A stretch of DNA of 64,000 nucleotides from Cladosporium sp. IMV 00045. Lineage: Eukaryota > Ascomycota > Dothideomycetes > Cladosporiales > Cladosporiaceae. Under the pieces are notes generated by a model, which made no database searches, was not told the DNA's origin, and saw only the letters and a list, made by a program, of their open reading frames with translations. The stretch spans positions 1 to 64,000 of the forward strand of contig MSJI02000807.1 of the NCBI GenBank assembly GCA_001931905.2, in the 5' to 3' direction. Made by a program: the position numbers and the translations under genes. Of the stretch, positions 25,522 to 36,000 are shown piece by piece; position 1 is the first letter of the stretch; each line of letters begins with the position of its first letter.

Positions 25522-26227
25522 TTACAGAGCAAAGCCAAACGCGGCGAGGATACTGGCGGCGAGGAGGCCGGTGCCGTAGTTGCTGGCAAGGTTCAGGGCA
25601 GCAGCGGCGGAGTCGGCGTTGGCGGTCTCGGAGGCAGAGGACGCGTCGCCGGTCTGAGAAGCAGAGTCGTCGCTGCTGTCAGAGGTCGAGCTGGCGGTCT
25701 CGGAGGCGTCAGAGCCGCCGGAGGAAGAGGTGGAAGAGGCAGTCTGGGAAGAGGTGGCGGAGGAGCTGGTGCTGGAAGAGCTCTCGAGTTCGGTCTGGTT
25801 ACCGCACTCGGTAGCGCGGCAGGCAGCGATGCCGTCGGCGTCGTCGGGGTGTGCGACGACGCACTGCTCGATGTACTCGCGGCAAACGTAGGCAGGGAGA
25901 GTCTGCTCGTAGTCGGAGGTGTTGGGGCTGTTGCCGTCGCCGCAGATGCAAGAGAAGGTCAAGGTGACCTACATCAATGGTTAGCTGGTGTGACGGATCG
26001 ACGGGAAATTTGACATGAGTACTCACAGGATCGCAAGTGTTACCGCTGGTGCGGCCGCCGCAAATGCGCGGGCAGCTCTGGGTTTGGATACGGCACCAAC
26101 CCTGACGCTCGGAAATCGGGACAGAGTTGGGGTCGATCTCAGGACCAGTGCCGGTCTCGTTGCGGCTTTGAGCGTTGACAGCGCCGGTCAAGGCCACTGC
26201 GGCGAGGAGGACGGTGCGGTAGAACAT
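25522..26227 (-). CDS. Secreted, probably GPI-anchored Cys-rich protein (DUF7707-like)
   Basis: Two exons (26227-26027 and 25968-25522; intron GTGAGT...GTAG, in phase) give 215 residues. The N-terminus is a clear signal peptide ('MFYRTVLLAAVALTGAVNAQ'). The mature N-terminal half has eight or more cysteines ('GWCRIQTQSCPRICGG', 'FSCICGDG', 'YVCREYIEQC', 'GIAACRATECGN') in an arrangement like the DUF7707 family. A Ser/Thr/Ala-rich stalk follows, and the C-terminus is hydrophobic ('GLLAASILAAFGFAL'), preceded by small residues, as for GPI attachment. It is probably a cell wall or plasma membrane surface protein. Its biochemical role is unknown. Confidence 0.85.
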
Positions 26228-27659
26228 GCTGACTGCTGGAAGGATTCCGAAAGGTGGAGGAAGGGTGGAGGGAAGATCTGGAGGTGGCGCGCAAACGCGT
26301 CAGCTATCACTGTGCAGGGCGGAAAGTATTTGCAGACGATCGCACAGGCTGTGGACAGGCCGTGCGTTTGTCGCTGGGGTTGGCCGGGGAGCCACTCGAG
26401 ATATCAATGCTCTCGGAAGAAGCTTACCTGGTTGATTGCAACGGAGGAGCGAGGTATATCAATGGAGGAGCGGTGGAACCGGTATTGCTTGCTTGCTGAC
26501 GAGGATGAGGAGGAGCAGAAGAGTGCGCTCGTGGGTGGCGGGTGGATGGTTGGGGTATTTGTATTGGCGGTAGCTTGCTCTAGCAAGCCCAGCGGCGGCG
26601 GCAACAAGCAGAGAGGCAAGGCGAGGAACGATTAGCGAGCTAGAGGAAAGCACAGGCCGCCAACCATACTGTCACCCGGCAACTAGCACCGTGGCAAAGA
26701 CGTCCGAGGAGGAGCAGGAGGAGAGACGAGAGATTATTCATGTCCTGCCCATACCAAGGTAGAGACGTTCCGGGAAAGCGAGATTGCACGGTGTTGGTGC
26801 TCACCAGCCAAACATGATTTTGATTGCCCCATATCGCTTGACCACTTCCAAAACATGCAATCTACATGGGACGGTGGCCATTGATATCCTCTCACCTCTC
26901 CGCAAAGCACTGCCCACCGGTTTGTCCACCACTTGTATGTGAACCTTGAAAAGCTCTCGTGTACCAAAGTACCTCATGTTTTTGCCATCAGCTCCGCCCT
27001 CAGCGTTGTTTTTCCATGCTCCGCCGGCAGGAAAACCCCAGCCAAGCCCGCGAGATCGGCAGCGATAAGAGTGCTAAAGTGCCATGGCTATGCACGGAAT
27101 GCCTAACCCAACGGCGGCGGTCCACAATAAGATCGAGCTCGTCCGCTTCACTTCGGAAGTAGTGAGATGCTGCGTGATTTTGATTGGGCGCTCAATCAAC
27201 GTGAAGCTCGAAGAGAGTTCACTACTTGAGGACATCGGATAGAGTAGTACCGGCCACAAGCTGCACCACTGTTTGTTGCATGCGAGATCTGTGGCATAAG
27301 CCCTTGGCGGATCATTCGCTGTCTCCCACCGTGCCACCTCTAACCTATCTCTACGGAAGCACTACTCTCCGTCCGCACCGCCGCTCGGCCATCTCAGATA
27401 GTGCAACAGACGCTAGCTTATTAACTCCCCGCTAGGTCTTTGTTAAACCAACTCACGGTCCACGTGACATATCCCAAACGGCTTGGGCCGACCCTCTCTT
27501 GCCGTGCTCGCCTCTTTTCGCGTTCGCTTGAGTCTTCCGGCTCAGCAGCGCACGGCCAGCCGAGCCAGTGAACGTCACACACCGCGGTTGTATGCATCAA
27601 CGTCGGGCCATCTCTCCCGTGACACCGACCAAGCAATTCAATTTGCCATCGACACCAGA
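26228..27659. other. Divergent intergenic region, no gene recognised
   Basis: Holds the promoters of the GPI-type gene (-) and the NAD+ synthetase (+). Short frames at 26254-26640 give no recognisable protein. A frame continuous with NAD+ synthetase extends upstream to 27483 but has no ATG before 27660. Confidence 0.5.
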
Positions 27660-29783
27660 ATGACTCGAAAGTGCATCTTAGCAACCTCCCAGCTGAACCA
27701 ATGGGTGCTCGACTACGACGGTAACAGAGACCGTCTCGTCGAAGCAATCACCCAGGCAAAATCCAAAGGCGCTTCGATCATCTTGACACCCGAATTGTGC
27801 ATCCCTGGATATGGCTTATTGGATCACTGGCTGGAGAACGACGTGTATGCGAACTCCTGGGACGTCGCTGCCGACATCATCTCTCGCCCGGAATGTCAGG
27901 ACATCATCATCGATCTCGGTCTTCCAATCCAACACAGAGGGTGCAGCTATAATGCCAGGTTGATCGCTCTCAACGGTGAAGTGCTTGCCATCCGTCCCAA
28001 ACTCGATCTCTGCAACGATGGAAACTTCAGAGAGATGCGGTACTTCTCGCCATGGCCTCGAGGCAGGGTAGACGACTATGCTCTCCCCCCAGTCATTCAG
28101 GATCTCCCACGCAAGCAGAAGCGTTGCCGCATCGGAGAGGTCGCGTTCGAAGCACTCGATGGCTCATTCGCCTCTGAAACCTGCGAAGAGCTCTGGACGC
28201 CCAACTCGCCGCACACAATGTACAGTCTGGCCGGCATCGAGATCGTCATGAACTCCAGCGGCAGCCACCACGAACTGCGCAAACTCCACACGCGCATCAA
28301 CCTCATCCGGGAAGCCACTGCCAAGACCGGTGGTGTCTACATGTACTCCAACCAGCGAGGTTGCGACGGCGACCGACTCTACTACGATGGCTGCGCGCTC
28401 ATCCTCAACTCCGGACACGTGCTTGCTCAGGGCTCGCAGTTCTCGCTCCGCGACGTGGAAGTGCAGACCGCCACCGTCGACCTGGATGAGATCTGGACGT
28501 GGAGAACGTCACCCAGTCGAGGCATGCAGGCCAACGATCCAAACGTGCAGAAACTCGAGCGCATTCAAGTGGACTTCAATCTGTGCAAATCTTCGAAAGC
28601 GCAAGACCTCAGGCAACGTCTCTCTCCCGCCATCGAACCTCGTTACCACGTTCCGGAAGAGGAAATCGCATTGGGCCCGGCATGCTGGCTCTGGGATTAT
28701 CTGCGCCGCAGCAGGACGGCCGGATACCTCGTCCCCCTCAGCGGCGGCATCGACAGCTGCGCCACCGCCACCATCGTCTTCAGCATGTGTCGACTAGTCA
28801 TCCAAGAAATCCAACAAGGCAACCAGGCCGTCATCGCCGACGCGCAACGCCTCTGCGGCAACGACGTCGAGAACGTCGACCACCTCACGCCCCAGCAATT
28901 CTGCGACAAAATCTTCACAACAGTCTACATGGGCATGCAAAAGCAATCCTCCCAGGAAACGCGCGACCGCGCCCGCGACCTCGCCGAAGCCATCGGCGCC
29001 TACCACGTCGACACGAACATCGACCCGATGTTCAACGCGCTCTTCGAAGTCGTCTCCAACACCCTCCACTTTGAACCCAAGTTCAAAACCGAAGGCGGTG
29101 CGCCCTCCGAAAACCTCGCCCTCCAAAACTTCCAATCCCGCTCGCGCATGGTGCTCGCCTACGGTCTAGCGCAACTAATCCCCTCCTCGCGCGGCGGCGC
29201 GGGCAACCTGCTCGTCCTCGGCAGCGCGAACGTCGACGAGTGCCTGCGCGGCTACCTGACGAAATACGACTGCTCGTCAGCGGACATCAACCCGATCGGG
29301 GGGATCAGCAAAACAGACCTGAAAGCTTTCATAGCCTGGGCGGAAGAGCACTTCTCCCTCCCCATCTTGCACAGCTTCATCACCGCCGTCCCAACCGCCG
29401 AACTCGAACCCATAACGTCCAGCTACGTGCAATCCGACGAGGCGGACATGGGTTTCACGTACGACGAGCTTTCCACCCTAGGCCGGCTGCGCAAGACGTT
29501 CAAGTTGGGGATGGTGGGCATGTTCGAGCGGTTGGTTGGGGAGTGGGGAGGAGAGAGGGGGATGAGTCCGAGGCAGGTTTACGCGAAGGTGGGCGATTTC
29601 ATGAAATTCTACGCGATCAACAGGCATAAGATGACGACGATGACGCCCGGGTTGTATTTGGAGAGCTATACTCCGGACGATAACAGGTTTGATTTGAGGC
29701 CGTTTTTGTATCCGGTTTGGTTTCCTTTTGAGAGGAGGAAGATTGAGAATATGCTGAGGAGGATGGAGGAGGGAGAGGCTTGA
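27660..29783 (+). CDS. QNS1: Glutamine-dependent NAD+ synthetase
   Basis: Makes NAD+ from deamido-NAD+, ATP and glutamine, the last step of de novo and Preiss-Handler NAD synthesis. The intronless 707-residue product matches the family length (yeast Qns1 714). The N-terminal nitrilase-type glutaminase domain has the Glu-Lys-Cys triad at E45 (LTPELCIPGYG), K114 (AIRPKLDLCND) and C175 (SETCEELWT). The C-terminal synthetase has the P-loop SGGIDS at residues 361-366, plus 'LGSANVDECLRGYLTKYDCS' and 'DINPIGGISKTDLKAF'. I chose the ATG at 27660 because it gives the family's normal start (MTRKCILATSQLNQW); upstream in-frame codons lack ATG. The catalytic set is complete, so the enzyme should be active. 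Confidence 0.97.
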   Translation: MTRKCILATSQLNQWVLDYDGNRDRLVEAITQAKSKGASIILTPELCIPGYGLLDHWLENDVYANSWDVAADIISRPECQDIIIDLGLPIQHRGCSYNARLIALNGEVLAIRPKLDLCNDGNFREMRYFSPWPRGRVDDYALPPVIQDLPRKQKRCRIGEVAFEALDGSFASETCEELWTPNSPHTMYSLAGIEIVMNSSGSHHELRKLHTRINLIREATAKTGGVYMYSNQRGCDGDRLYYDGCALILNSGHVLAQGSQFSLRDVEVQTATVDLDEIWTWRTSPSRGMQANDPNVQKLERIQVDFNLCKSSKAQDLRQRLSPAIEPRYHVPEEEIALGPACWLWDYLRRSRTAGYLVPLSGGIDSCATATIVFSMCRLVIQEIQQGNQAVIADAQRLCGNDVENVDHLTPQQFCDKIFTTVYMGMQKQSSQETRDRARDLAEAIGAYHVDTNIDPMFNALFEVVSNTLHFEPKFKTEGGAPSENLALQNFQSRSRMVLAYGLAQLIPSSRGGAGNLLVLGSANVDECLRGYLTKYDCSSADINPIGGISKTDLKAFIAWAEEHFSLPILHSFITAVPTAELEPITSSYVQSDEADMGFTYDELSTLGRLRKTFKLGMVGMFERLVGEWGGERGMSPRQVYAKVGDFMKFYAINRHKMTTMTPGLYLESYTPDDNRFDLRPFLYPVWFPFERRKIENMLRRMEEGEA

Positions 29784-30112
29784 AAGTGGTCGGGTGGTGT
29801 TACTAGTGGCATGTGCGCTTTAGCTGGTACAAGACTAGATGAGAAATGACTGGAAAAACGTCGAGCGATCGCAGTTGGTAGATTTTAGATCAGCAATGGA
29901 ATACAGGGCATTTCTGACGTCCAAGAGTTTTGCTTTGATGCTTGACTTATCTGATCGTTTTCCAGGGGTTGAGTTTTGCTATTCTCGAATGCCTTTTTGC
30001 TATAGTATAGATTATTTTGAGGCTGCATTTTCCTCTGCATCATTTATGACCATGCTTGGTCGTTTCGTGACATCGTATCTGCAGTAAAGAATGCTAGTAG
30101 ATTACAACCCCT
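29784..30112. other. Short convergent intergenic region
   Basis: 329 bases between two converging genes, presumably their 3' ends. T-rich; no gene seen. Confidence 0.5.
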
Positions 30113-31267
30113 TTACTGAGAAGCCCTCTCACACTCCGCCAACAACCTCTCCTGCGTCCTCATCGCCTCCTTCGCGAAATCCTCCATATCGTAATCCTTC
30201 CCCTTCCCATCAGGCCCCTGATCAAACACCTCATACGAGAACCAATCCCTGAAACCCGTCTGCAACACCGCCTTCGCAAAATCCACGCAAGGCAGATACC
30301 CCTGGAACGGGAAAGGTCTATACGCCGAACTCCACCTCGCCCGCGGCCGCATGCCGTTCTCGTCCGCCTCGCTGGCCAAAGGAGGGTTCATGCGGTGCGC
30401 GTCGGAGATTTGCAGGAAGAAGATCTTCTCCTTGGGCACGGTGGCCGCCAGCTTCTCGCACGAAGCCTTCCAGTCCCTCTCGACCTGCTCGGCCGACCGT
30501 CCGTCTTCCACCAGCCCGCTAGCCGTCGTCGGGTCCGCCCACTCGCCGCCCGCGGACTGGAAGGTGTCGAGACACAGCCCGAAATTCGACCTGTCGACCT
30601 GCCTGCAAATGTCCCACACGTCCTCCCAGTCGGGCGCGTGCGTCGACCAGCACCAGTTCTCGTACGCGCACCGGAAGCCTTTGGTCGCCAGCGTGTCGGC
30701 CAGTTCGCGCAGGTCGCTCACGAAGCGGCTGCGGTTTGTGCCGACTTTCTCGGCGGGAGAGTCCGACGAGCCCACTTGCAGCATGTCGGTGCCGGCGGCT
30801 TCCATGATGCGCATCCAGCCGTGCAGGCGCGAGAAGGCGTCGGCGCGTTCGGGGGAGCCCTCGGGCCAGCCTTCGAAATTGGCGAAGGGTTGCAGGATGA
30901 GGACTTTGAGGCCTTTGGCATCGCATTGCGAACGGATAGTTTTGGAGGCAGTCACGAGGTCGTCGTAGTCTTTGGGTCCGATTTCGTTGCTGGGAGTGTC
31001 GCCTTGCTGGCTGGGGCGGAGGTGCATGTTGGCGAAGGCGAGGATGTCGGGCATCGACAGCTCGATGGCTGTGAAGCCGGCGGAGGCGATGGCTGAGAGC
31101 TTTTTGGGCAGAGTGTGTGAATCCTTGCAGCCTATGGAGCAGGAGGCGTAGGCCAGGGGGACTTTGGTGTTAGTGAGGGGAGCCATGGTGGATGTTGATG
31201 GAGGTTGTTGATCTTGTCTGAGGGCTTTTTCGCCGGCAAGAAAAGCTTCAAGTCTGGAATCGGGCAT
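30113..31267 (-). CDS. Xylose-isomerase-like TIM barrel protein (sugar phosphate isomerase/epimerase or 3-dehydroshikimate dehydratase-like)
   Basis: 384 residues in a single exon, or 357 if the internal ATG at 31186 (MAPLTNTKVPL) is used, which fits the family start better. The barrel fold is indicated by 'LAYASCSIGCKDSHTLPKKL', 'IASAGFTAIELSMPDIL' and 'LKVLILQPFANFEGWPEG'. Candidate metal ligands are present: Glu in 'RCAYENWCW', Asp in 'FGLCLDTFQSAGGEW', His in 'FLQISDAHRMNPP' and Glu in 'WFSYEVFDQ'. Relatives in fungi include quinate-pathway dehydroshikimate dehydratases and uncharacterised sugar isomerases; the substrate cannot be decided from sequence. No secretion signal. Confidence 0.85.
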   Translation of the reverse strand: MPDSRLEAFLAGEKALRQDQQPPSTSTMAPLTNTKVPLAYASCSIGCKDSHTLPKKLSAIASAGFTAIELSMPDILAFANMHLRPSQQGDTPSNEIGPKDYDDLVTASKTIRSQCDAKGLKVLILQPFANFEGWPEGSPERADAFSRLHGWMRIMEAAGTDMLQVGSSDSPAEKVGTNRSRFVSDLRELADTLATKGFRCAYENWCWSTHAPDWEDVWDICRQVDRSNFGLCLDTFQSAGGEWADPTTASGLVEDGRSAEQVERDWKASCEKLAATVPKEKIFFLQISDAHRMNPPLASEADENGMRPRARWSSAYRPFPFQGYLPCVDFAKAVLQTGFRDWFSYEVFDQGPDGKGKDYDMEDFAKEAMRTQERLLAECERASQ

Positions 31268-31868
31268 CTTGAGAGAGGAAAGAGAGGAGATAGATGATAT
31301 ATAAGAAAATCAGAGGGTTTACTTCCTGGACCTGCGGAGAATGATGGTTTGATGGATCATTCATTTCATGGTGATGTCAAGATGAATGACGTCCGCGTCT
31401 CCTTTTCGAAGAGAGCTGTTAGAAGCAACATTGAATGTATGCACATGTATGGATGCATTGAACATGACTATGAGCATATTACAGTTCTGACCTTGGTTCA
31501 TGCTTGCCCGATAATGCATGATTGTTACCTAGATAAGATTTTGTGTTAAGTGGCAAGGAGAAACAGGAAGCAGAGAGAGAGATGTGAATGTAAAGAGGAC
31601 CAACGGCAATGTCCGCACAGCAGCGAGTCAGGTCGAGCTCGGAGACAGCTTCACGCGTCAGTCAGTTGGAGGCCTGGAGAGAGCCTCAAGCCAGCGCTAG
31701 CTACACCATCATCACCACCTCAAGACATCCACCATACAAACACCACAAACGACCGCAAATCACAACTTCATCACCGACCGCAGATAAACTCTTCTTCCGT
31801 TACGGCATACAATCGACTCACCTCATCAGCAACAACCACCCCGCCACTCCCTCCAACACACCGCAAAC
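31268..31868. other. Divergent promoter region, TIM barrel gene / proteasome beta-7 gene
   Basis: 601 bases between divergent genes. An open frame runs through part of it into the proteasome gene but has no in-frame ATG giving a family-like start. It contains the CA-rich leader of the proteasome subunit. No other gene seen. Confidence 0.5.
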
Positions 31869-32755
31869 ATGAACCACGAATATGTCGGCTGGGGCAGGGT
31901 AAGATCGACCTCATCATCAACCTACAAGCATTCAAACTCACTAACACCTTCTCCCTCCCACAGCCTAGAGACGATGTTTACGGCGCATACAACCCCTCCT
32001 ACCTCCCCCAATCGCAAGGCGGCACCCAAGGCCCCATCTCGCACACCCAATCCCCCATCGTCACCGGCACCTCAGTGCTAGCCATCAAATACAAAGACGG
32101 CGTGGTGCTGGCCGCCGACAACCTGGCCTCGTACGGCTCGCTCGCGCGCTTCACCGACGTCAAGCGCCTGAAGCAGTTCAACCGCAAAGCGGTGGTGGGC
32201 TTCGGCGGCGACGTCTCCGACATGCAGTACCTGGACCGGCTGCTGAAGTCGCTGGACGTCGAGGAGAACTACGACGCCTCCTCCGACGCCACCGCCGCCG
32301 AGCGTGACCCGCACATGAGCGCCAAGAACCTCCACGCCTACCTCAGCAAAGTCATGTACAAGCGGCGCAGCGACTTCAACCCGCTGTGGAACGCCATGCT
32401 GGTCGCGGGTCTGGACGAGGCGGAGAAGCCCTTCCTGGCCTACGCCGACTTGCTCGGCACGACGTACAGCAGTCCCAGTTTGGCGACGGGTTTCGGCGCC
32501 CACCTGGCGCAGCCCATCATGCGCCGCGTGGTGCCGAACGAGGCCGCCAGCCGTGAGCTGAGCAAGGAGCAGGCTGTGGAAACTATCAAGGAGTGCATGA
32601 AGGTGCTTTTCTACCGTGATGCGAGGAGCATGCCGCTCTACTCGATCGCGGTCATCGACGGCAGCGGTGTGGATTTGAAGGAGGACGAGAAGCTGGAGAA
32701 CCAGAGCTGGGCTTTCGCCGAGCAGATTCGCGGATACGGCACGCAGACCGTATAA
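31869..32755 (+). CDS. PRE4: 20S proteasome subunit beta type-7 (yeast Pre4; PSMB4 orthologue)
   Basis: Structural beta subunit of the 20S proteasome core. Exon 1 is just 30 bases (31869-31898, ten codons). The intron 31899-31963 joins exon 2 (31964-32755), for 273 residues. The N-terminus 'MNHEYVGWGRPRDDVYGAYN' closely resembles yeast Pre4. The core has 'PIVTGTSVLAIKYKDGVVLA', 'ADNLASYGSLARFTDVKRL', 'GFGGDVSDMQYLDRLL', 'VMYKRRSDFNPLWNAMLVAG', 'TYSSPSLATGFGAHLA' and the C-terminal 'IRGYGTQTV' (yeast ends similarly). The propeptide is short and the subunit is non-catalytic in this family. The spliced start was chosen because the unspliced upstream frame gives a Ser/Thr-rich extension unlike any proteasome subunit. 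Confidence 0.96.
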
Positions 32756-33090
32756 GCTTGTCTGATACGGAGGGATACGTGGAGAGTTGAGAGAGTTGTC
32801 TGCATGATGAAGAGGTCACTTCCTAGTGGTTTTCATGACTCGCTGGCTTTTTGAGAGAATGAAGGCTGGCTTTTATGTATACTATACACCAACAGCAACG
32901 ATGGGAGCACTCGGCAGGGAGATGAGAGTATGAAAAATGCTTCTATTATGATTATGCTGATCGATTCTACTTTTACATGTCCTTTTCGCCGACTTCTCGT
33001 TCCCTTGCAACTGTGCTGTCTTGCTTTGCAACATCATCATCTTACAATACACGCATCCAAAGACAGATAATGCCTTTCTCCCATAACCAA
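32756..33090. other. Convergent intergenic region
   Basis: 335 bases between the ends of the proteasome gene and the glycosylase gene; presumably both 3' untranslated regions. No gene seen. Confidence 0.5.
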
Positions 33091-36000
33091 CTACCCACGC
33101 TTCGCCCGCTGCGCCCGTCCGGCTCTCCGCGCCCGTTTCGCAGGCGGAGAATCGACTTCTTCACTCTCACTCTCAACATCAAGCTCCCGCCTAGCAATCG
33201 ACATTCTGCGCGATCCCTTCCCCCGTTTTTTTCCCGGCGGCGGTGACGACGACACTCCATCATCCTCTGCGCCATTCCCTCCCTCGTTCTCGACCTCCAA
33301 GTCCTTGCCCCCACCACCCTGAACCCCAGCAGCAACAGCAGCATCCCTCGCAAATTTTCCCTCCCCCTCATCCCCAAGCACCATCTCCCCCCTCACACCC
33401 CTCTCCCTCTCCTCCCCCGTCGCCTCCCTCCTCTCCCCCGTCTCCGCATCCCAAACCCACCCCTCCCTCAACCACATCCACCTCAAACACGCCCTCAGCT
33501 CCTTATCCAGGGGCAGAACTCTCTTCCACTCGGGCTCGAAACCCTCCCCTTCGCTGCGGCCTTTGCCGTTATAGTCCTCCGCCAGCCCGCGCGCGACATC
33601 CCGGCAGAAAATCCGCCAGCTGTCCCACGCGTACGGCCCGCAGCCGGGGATGTGGCCGATTTCGAGGGCGCCGGCGCAGGAGTCGTTGTTAGAGGAGGTT
33701 TCTTCGGAAGGGTCGAGTTCGACGACGGAGTATGGTTTCAGGGCTTTGCCGTCATTCCGCGCCGGGTAGTGCAGTGTGCGATACCTCCTCGCCTTCTCAG
33801 GCGGGTTTTCAATCCACGCTTTAGCGATGGAGATGAGGCGCTTGGCGCGCTGGTTTTGCAGGCCGAGGGTGGTTATCAGGGCTACGAGGTCGGTTTGATG
33901 CGCTTGCGAGAGGGCTTCGGGGTTGGGGTAGAGGGTTTTCAGACGCCAGAAGATGGGCACGGCGGCGCGGCCGGTGGTTTTGTTTAGAAAAGTCACGGCG
34001 ATGAGGAGCCAGAAAGGTTGGTGCCAGAGAGTTTCTTGGATGAGGCCGAATGTGGGGGAGGTTGTGGGGGGGATGGGGGAGGTGGAGGTTCCTTTAGGTG
34101 GGCGGGGGGTTTGGGTTGGGGGTTTGGAGGGGGAGGTGGGTTTGGTGGGTGAGGGGGTGGGGGTGAAGAAGGTGCTTGCTGTGCCTGTTTGTTTTTTGCT
34201 GGGTCGTTTGGGCTTGTCAAGGACTTGGAGGGGTTCGATTGAAGGATCGGTGGGAGGGTGTGCTTTGTCATCTTCGTCGTTTCCTCGTAATGGTGTGGCG
34301 GATGATTCCTCTTCCTTGGTTCTTGGCATTGACTTTTGAGGAGAGAAGTGTTTGCTGGTGGTGCCAGTCATCTTACGCTTCTTTCTAGCAGGCACAGCAG
34401 CGAGATTATCCTCCTTATTTTCTTGAATTGGAAGTTGCTCGTCTTCGGAATCGTTGCGGTCTGTCGGGACGTTGATCGTGGGAAGAGAGTCGATAGGAGG
34501 CGTTGGAGATTCGGTCAAAGAGCTTAGACTGCTCGCTGGGCTACTGCCCTCCGCCACCGTTCGTACATTGTCCAGAACTATATCCCCAGTACTTTCCTCC
34601 GTATTCACAATCCACACGACCGGCGATGCTCCTCGCACAATATTCTCCAGCACCTTTGCCTTCTCCGACATGTCTTTCTTGGCCAAGTTCTTCTTCAAAC
34701 AAGTATTGCTGAGATCATCCGTTACGAGGGGCTCTGATATCAGGTCCAAAGAGTTTGATGGTGGCTTACAGTCAGGTAGTGGGCGCGTGGCTCCAAAGAC
34801 ATCTCTGGAAATCTCGTCGATGGATTGGAAGAGATCGTCTTTTTCCTCGGGAAAGTTGTTCGCCGAAGATGAATCATTTGCCGCCCCAGCTCCACCAGAA
34901 TTGCCACCATGACCCAGGCCTAAAAAAGAGCCGGAGTGTTTTTTTTCGGTGTCAGTGGTTTGATCGGACTGTCTGGCATTGAAGTCGCCGAACAGCGGAA
35001 GGCTTGCCTCGGCTTCCGCTTGTATTCCAGTAGGGATGACAACATTCGGTGTTTCTTGGGGCGTCGTCGTGTCCTGGTGAGTGAAGCCATGATCTTCGAC
35101 AATCTGGTCTTGAATATTGTCGTTGCTGTGCGGCTGGGCCTTCCCCTCGGAGACAACTCCCTCACGTTCGCTTTCATCTTCGTCTTCCCTATCACTGCTT
35201 CCAGATGAAGACCCTGCTGAATGTTCACCTGCATCGCCGGCTTCCTGGGGAGGTTCCTCTTGGGTTGTGGTGCCCTCGTTAGTGCTGTCGGTGGATTCGC
35301 CTGCGTTGTTGATTCTGTTTGCGGGCTCTTCCTTAGGAGTCTCCTCTATTGCTTCAATTCCATCGACTGGACTGTCTTCGTCAGCCGTATATCCAATATT
35401 CGCTGCTACCCGACTTGGCTGGCTAGCTTGACCCGAAATCGCACCTTTTGTTGTAGGATGACCATTGCTGGGCACTTTCGCTTTTTCGGCTTCCACGTCG
35501 CTGTCGCTTTCATCGCTGTCTTCACTGTCTGCTTCACTATCATCTTCGTCTCGATTATGTGTGAAGTTATTGAACCGCTGGAAGGCAGCTTTCACGTCGC
35601 CCGTGCTAGAATAAGAGGGCACGCTGTTGGCTTTCATCGAGCTCATGGGCTTTGCGTATGCACCGAAAGAGCCAGCGTCTGTTCGAAGGGCGCTGAGTCC
35701 GGAGCTTCTCCTTTCGTTTGAGAGGATATCGGCAGGATGCCTTCTGGGCGAGAAGGAGAAAGAGGCGATCGTTTTGGCTCCAGGTCGCGTGGGTGGGGTT
35801 TCGGTGCTTGTTGGCAAGCCCACCTTTGCAAACGATCGTTCTTCCCTACTGGATTGCTCGGAATCTGATGGGGATGAAGTTTTGCTTCGTTTTTCAGAGG
35901 CATTCTTGTCATCCAAACGATCGACTGCAGGGCTCTCAACATGATCCGTTACAGGCTTTTGCGGAGACTCAACATCGCTGGAGTCGGACGCAGTCTCATC

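Noticed and set aside
28164..29135. Open frames antisense to NAD+ synthetase
   Set aside because: GC-rich codon bias leaves the antisense frame open; sequence is repetitive Val/Gly/Asp-rich without features.
31550..31868. N-terminal extension of the proteasome subunit in the unspliced frame
   Set aside because: Low-complexity sequence unlike any beta subunit; splicing of the 30-base first exon gives the family start.
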